Part shown: positions 7,942-10,439 of the stretch, piece by piece
How the letters are laid out: each line of letters opens with the position of its first letter
Numbering within the stretch: the first letter of the stretch is position 1
Source of the DNA: Sediminispirochaeta sp.
Lineage (GTDB): Bacteria; Spirochaetota; Spirochaetia; DSM-16054; Sediminispirochaetaceae
Assembly (NCBI GenBank): GCA_011046055.1
Contig: DSBN01000001.1
Span: forward strand, 1 to 10,439
DNA: 10,439 nt
Direction: 5' to 3'
The notes under the pieces: generated by a model
Databases searched by the model: none
Seen by the model: the letters and a program-made list of their open reading frames with translations, nothing else
What the model was told of the DNA's origin: nothing
Program-made: the position numbers and the translations under genes

Positions 7942-8355
7942 GTGATATCGCGGAAAAAAGCATCGGTGCGGGTTTCAACAGCCGGTATCGCTCGCAGGGG
8001 CGGAAAGTTCCTGGTTGCCTTGAGGAAACCGGGAAGCAGTATCGGCGAGAGTTGGGAGTTTCCCGGGGGCAAAAGAAGAGAGGACGAAACGGCCCAGCAG
8101 GCGCTGAAGCGTGAGTTTCGGGAAGAGCTGGAGACGGAGATTCTGGTCGAAGAGAAGATCTTCTCCGGCACTTTCCACAATCGCTCCACCGAGTACCTCT
8201 TAGAAGCGTACGCGGTGAAGGTCATCACCGAAACTTTCGTCTTGCACGAGCACCAGAAGGTGCGTTGGGTCTCCTTGGACGAGTTGAAGCATCTGAGCAT
8301 GGCCGAATCCGATCGGGATATCGTACGACACCTTTTACGAGCCGAAGGCTTATAG
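7942..8355 (+). CDS. MutT-like Nudix hydrolase
   Basis: Nudix enzymes hydrolyse nucleoside diphosphates linked to another group. By overall shape this one resembles the MutT / 8-oxo-dGTP diphosphatase group that removes oxidised nucleotides. Length (137 residues) matches that group. The Nudix box runs from G43 with E49, R57-E58 and E61-E62 in the expected spacing, after WEFPGGK (38-44). The usual glycine near the box end is Glu here (residue 64). The metal-binding glutamates are intact, so activity is likely; the substrate is not proved. The start chosen is GTG 7942. It has only a distant AAAGGGG (7925-7931) upstream, while a better ATG lies in frame but beyond a TGA. Its end overlaps miaA tail to tail by six bases. 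Confidence 0.88.
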   Translation: MISRKKASVRVSTAGIARRGGKFLVALRKPGSSIGESWEFPGGKRREDETAQQALKREFREELETEILVEEKIFSGTFHNRSTEYLLEAYAVKVITETFVLHEHQKVRWVSLDELKHLSMAESDRDIVRHLLRAEGL

Positions 8356-9288
8356 TCTGCTGCTCAGAAAGCGGTCGATGAGATTTTTTACCTCGGTCTT
8401 CTGATCGGGGTGAAACCACCTCACCTCCGGTATCCGTCGGAAAAAGCTCAGTTGCCTCTTTGCATAGCGGCGGCTGTTTTTTTTGATCTCCTCTCTAATC
8501 TGAGGGTAGATGAACTCCCCGGCCCGGCGCATCAGGAAGAACTCCCGGTATCCGATTCCTCTCAAGCCTGGGTCCTCCTCGTGGTAGCCCATCGCCAGAA
8601 GATTTTTGATCTCAGCGAGCAAACCCTGCTCCCACATCGATTCTACCCGTGAGTCTATACGCCGGTAAAGCTCCGTTCTGTCCCGGTTCAGCCCGATGTT
8701 CAGGAAACGGTACTCCCCGCGCGTCTGCGTCGGTACCGGGAAATCGCTGATCCTTCGGCCCGTACCGTGGAACACCTCCAAGGCCCGCAGAAGCCTTTGG
8801 GTGTCGTGGGGGTGTATACGGGCGGCGCTCGGGGGATCGACCTGTTCCAGTTCCCGACGTAGCGCCTGTCGCCCTTCTCTGCGCAGACGAAGGGTGATGT
8901 TTCCGCGGATATCCGGCGGTACTTCGGGGACCTGCGGCAATCCATATAGAAAATGGAGGAAGTAAAAGCTGGTGCCCCCGCAGAGCACCGTCACGTGTCC
9001 CCGGGAGTCGATCTCCCGTAGTACCGTGTCCGCGTCTCGAACAAAGCGCCCCACGTCGTAGCCTTCGCTGGGGTCGACAATGTCAATCAGATGGTGCTTG
9101 ATTTTGTTCCGTAGCTGAGCGGGGGCTTTGGCCGTACCGATGTCCAGGTGACGATAAACTTGCTGCGAGTCGGTATTGATTATTTCGTAACGTGAATCGA
9201 AAAGCTCCTCGATCAGCTCGGTTTTGCCGACTCCGGTAGGACCGAAGAGGAGGATTACGGGTATGCTACTCTTCGATGCGATACTCAA
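8350..9288 (-). CDS. miaA: tRNA dimethylallyltransferase MiaA
   Basis: Transfers a dimethylallyl group to N6 of adenosine 37 in tRNAs that read codons starting with U, which steadies codon-anticodon pairing. The 312-residue product has the usual length. Motifs in order are P-loop GPTGVGKT (16-23), DSQQVY (40-45), GTAK (51-54), HHLIDIVDP (65-73), CGGTSFY (103-109, usually GGTGLY), HDTQRLLRALEV, and a late GIGYREF. The start is a TTG at 9286-9288 giving MSIASKSSIP. No ATG or GTG with a ribosome site lies nearby, and no clear ribosome site precedes the TTG. It overlaps the end of rpoZ by 23 bases, so translation is probably coupled to rpoZ. The exact start is less sure than the identity. Confidence 0.95.
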   Translation of the reverse strand: MSIASKSSIPVILLFGPTGVGKTELIEELFDSRYEIINTDSQQVYRHLDIGTAKAPAQLRNKIKHHLIDIVDPSEGYDVGRFVRDADTVLREIDSRGHVTVLCGGTSFYFLHFLYGLPQVPEVPPDIRGNITLRLRREGRQALRRELEQVDPPSAARIHPHDTQRLLRALEVFHGTGRRISDFPVPTQTRGEYRFLNIGLNRDRTELYRRIDSRVESMWEQGLLAEIKNLLAMGYHEEDPGLRGIGYREFFLMRRAGEFIYPQIREEIKKNSRRYAKRQLSFFRRIPEVRWFHPDQKTEVKNLIDRFLSSRL

Positions 9289-9457
9289 CTTTTTTGTTCA
9301 GTACTTGAGCGATCGCCGTGGAGACTACCTTGCCGCCGTTTTGTTCAATCTCCTCGTCACCGGTAATGGTCAACTGATGGGCTCGTTTGATAGCGGCGTT
9401 GGTCATTTCGTATACGTTTGAATCTTTTACTATAAGTTTATCCAATGGTATGATCAT
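9266..9457 (-). CDS. rpoZ: RNA polymerase omega subunit
   Basis: Omega is the smallest RNA polymerase subunit and helps assemble beta-prime. The 63-residue product carries the family pattern NVYEMTNAAIKRAHQL (14-29) and the second helix GKVVSTAIAQVL (42-53). It is near the short end of the family and ends soon after that helix. AAGGAG (complement of 9465-9470) lies seven bases before the ATG, and a good promoter lies just beyond. Placement next to yicC agrees with the common yicC-gmk-rpoZ order, with a cmk-like gene instead of gmk. The small size makes sequence-only assignment slightly less sure, but motif and context agree. Confidence 0.88.
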   Translation of the reverse strand: MIIPLDKLIVKDSNVYEMTNAAIKRAHQLTITGDEEIEQNGGKVVSTAIAQVLNKKVEYRIEE

Positions 9458-9482
9458 GGTTCTGCTCCTTCCGTCTGCGCAT

Positions 9483-9511
9483 AATATACAGGAAACACAC
9501 GATTGTGTAAA
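9483..9511 (-). promoter_or_regulatory. Promoter ahead of rpoZ-miaA
   Basis: On the minus strand TTTACA (complement of 9506-9511) is followed after exactly 17 bases by TATATT (complement of 9483-9488), each a 5/6 match to the sigma70 hexamers. Transcription would start near 9475-9477, about 20 bases before the rpoZ ATG, just before its AAGGAG. The -35 box directly abuts the stop of the cmk-like gene. A 5-base-pair palindrome (ACACA, ATCG, TGTGT; positions 9496-9509) lies over the -35 box and spacer and might be an operator or chance. Confidence 0.65.
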
Positions 9512-10051
9512 CTATGATATGGATTTTGCCGCTTCGATGATGAGGTCGGCGATCTCGTACTGGTCTTTGTCGTCGGTACGTATCTTCAAATCGGCGAAAC
9601 CGTAGTCGTCGTTGTCTATGCCGTAGAGTTTCTTGTACCGGGCGTTATCCCGAACATCACGGGCACGGGTGGCCTCCCGCTGTTCGGCGAGGCTGCCGCC
9701 CTCTCTCTGAACGATTCTCTCGGCGCGGGTGTCCAGAGAAGCCTCCAGGAAGACTTTCAGGTCCGCGTCCTTCAGCACCCATATAGCCAGACGCGATCCC
9801 AAGACACAATCTCCCCCCTCGGCCAATTTGACCTGTTTGTTGTCCAGTTCTATATCGTAGGAGTGGTCGCTTTCAGCCAAGCGGCAGAACTCTTCGAAGT
9901 CCATATCTCTTTCGGCGGCCATATCTTTGAACGTGTAGTTTATCAATCTCAAGTTCAACTTGTCGGCGACCAATCTACTGACCGATGAATTGCCGCAGCC
10001 GCTCTTTCCGGATATGGCGATTTTAATCCCCGGTTTTATCTTATTCGACAT
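9512..10051 (-). CDS. cmk: Cytidylate kinase-like protein (AAA/P-loop NMP kinase type)
   Basis: Probably phosphorylates CMP or dCMP, or is a divergent relative. The 179-residue product matches the short cytidylate kinase-like group. It has an N-terminal P-loop region GKSGCGNSS (15-23), the strand-plus-motif DCVLGSRLAIWVL (81-93), a LID-like arginine-rich region RATRARDVRDNARYKKLYGI (about 126-145), and the late pattern DLKIRTD (154-160). The P-loop has Asn21 where the canonical GxxxxGK[ST] has Lys, with a Lys at 16 instead, so activity should be tested. From memory, Borrelia has a second cmk at a similar locus next to the omega gene and miaA. The ATG at 10051 overlaps the end of yicC by 11 bases, indicating co-translation. 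Family level is sound; substrate is inferred. Confidence 0.82.
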   Translation of the reverse strand: MSNKIKPGIKIAISGKSGCGNSSVSRLVADKLNLRLINYTFKDMAAERDMDFEEFCRLAESDHSYDIELDNKQVKLAEGGDCVLGSRLAIWVLKDADLKVFLEASLDTRAERIVQREGGSLAEQREATRARDVRDNARYKKLYGIDNDDYGFADLKIRTDDKDQYEIADLIIEAAKSIS

Positions 10052-10439
10052 TTCTCAACTGCTCCCTAATTTTTTCCAGGGCGTCCTTGGCCTCAACGAC
10101 GGCCTGGTTGATTTCCACAATGTTGCTTTTGGATCCGATGGTGTTTATTTCACGGTTCAGCTCTTGGCAGATAAAATCGAGCTTTTTCCCCACACCGGTT
10201 TTCTCCCCCATATATCGACGAAACTGCTCGATATGGCTGCGCATGCGTACCGTCTCTTCGCCGATGCTGTATTTCATCAACAAGACCGCGGTCTCCGCCA
10301 GAATACGGTTTTCATCGTAGTTGTCGGCCACCAGCTCCTGAAAGCGACGGGTCAAGTCGTTTTTAATCTGCCCCTCCAGCGCGTCGGAATGCGATTCGAT
10401 GGTCTCCAGTGTGGCGGTGAGCGACTCTATGTTTTGGAG
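10041..10439 (-). CDS. yicC: YicC/YloC-family endoribonuclease, C-terminal part
   Basis: The reading frame runs to the right edge of the window, so the 5' part is missing; the visible 132 residues are the C-terminal portion. The codon at 10353-10355 is TTG inside the frame, and coding continues beyond it (LQNIESLTATLETIES...). The family hallmark GKKLDFICQELNREINTIGS sits about 50 residues from the end, with a helical, charged C-terminus. YicC-type proteins are RNA endonucleases, reported in E. coli to affect small-RNA stability. The stop overlaps the cmk-like start by 11 bases, so this is the upstream member of the yicC - cmk-like - rpoZ - miaA run. Identity is firm. Confidence 0.93.
   Translation of the reverse strand, partial: LQNIESLTATLETIESHSDALEGQIKNDLTRRFQELVADNYDENRILAETAVLLMKYSIGEETVRMRSHIEQFRRYMGEKTGVGKKLDFICQELNREINTIGSKSNIVEINQAVVEAKDALEKIREQLRNVE

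Noticed and set aside
7896..8114. A 72-codon plus-strand frame starting GTG 7896, overlapping the Nudix start
   Set aside because: It is in a different frame from the Nudix box, ends inside the Nudix gene, and has no recognisable domain.
7671..8300. A 209-codon minus-strand frame across the four-helix and Nudix genes
   Set aside because: It covers two well-supported plus-strand genes and their gap, with a Ser/Arg/Cys-rich composition typical of antisense shadows.
1..10439. CRISPR array, insertion sequence, prophage, toxin-antitoxin or defence genes
   Set aside because: No spaced direct repeats, transposase, integrase, terminal inverted repeats or defence-type protein was seen on either strand; gene content is housekeeping throughout.

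Overview
The window looks like ordinary chromosome from a spirochaete, probably a free-living member of the Spirochaetales. Four things point that way: an M23 peptidase with two LysM domains; a beta-propeller-like lipoprotein of a kind I associate with spirochaetes; a cytidylate-kinase-like protein with a GKSGCGNSS P-loop; and the minus-strand order yicC - cmk-like - rpoZ - miaA, which from memory resembles the Borrelia arrangement. This assignment is inference from gene content and was not tested by database search. Coding density is very high, no stretch over about 120 bases lacks a gene, and I see no mobile element, CRISPR array, tRNA or rRNA.

Layout. Left end (38-3866): an envelope-anchored M23 peptidase on the plus strand converges, with a 52-base gap, on a full-length secA on the minus strand. 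Between secA and the next gene (3867-3996) is a divergent promoter region. Middle (3997-8355): a tightly packed plus-strand run of five genes. These are a propeller-like lipoprotein, a bifunctional NAD(P)HX repair enzyme (nnr), a single-pass membrane protein, a four-helix membrane protein and a MutT-like Nudix hydrolase. The first three overlap at their ends (14 and 8 bases), so they are very probably one transcript with coupled translation. The four-helix gene is bracketed by RNA stem-loops. Right end (8350-10439): minus-strand yicC (cut by the window edge), cmk-like, rpoZ and miaA, with the first two and the last two overlapping. A good sigma70-type promoter sits just ahead of rpoZ.

How the genes relate. 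SecA, the lipoprotein and the M23 peptidase all concern export or the cell envelope. Nnr repairs damaged NAD(P)H and a MutT-type enzyme removes damaged nucleotides, so the middle run has a metabolite-housecleaning flavour around two unknown membrane proteins. The right-hand operon is RNA-centred: YicC-type endoribonuclease, CMP kinase-like protein, RNA polymerase omega subunit and the tRNA A37 prenyltransferase MiaA.

I did not find a clear undescribed system. The points most worth a second look are a single in-frame TGA separating a well-placed ATG and ribosome binding site from the Nudix gene, the tandem stem-loops before the four-helix membrane gene, the Lys-to-Asn change in the P-loop of the cmk-like protein, and a -35/-10 pair ending nine bases before the lipoprotein ATG, which would give a nearly leaderless transcript.
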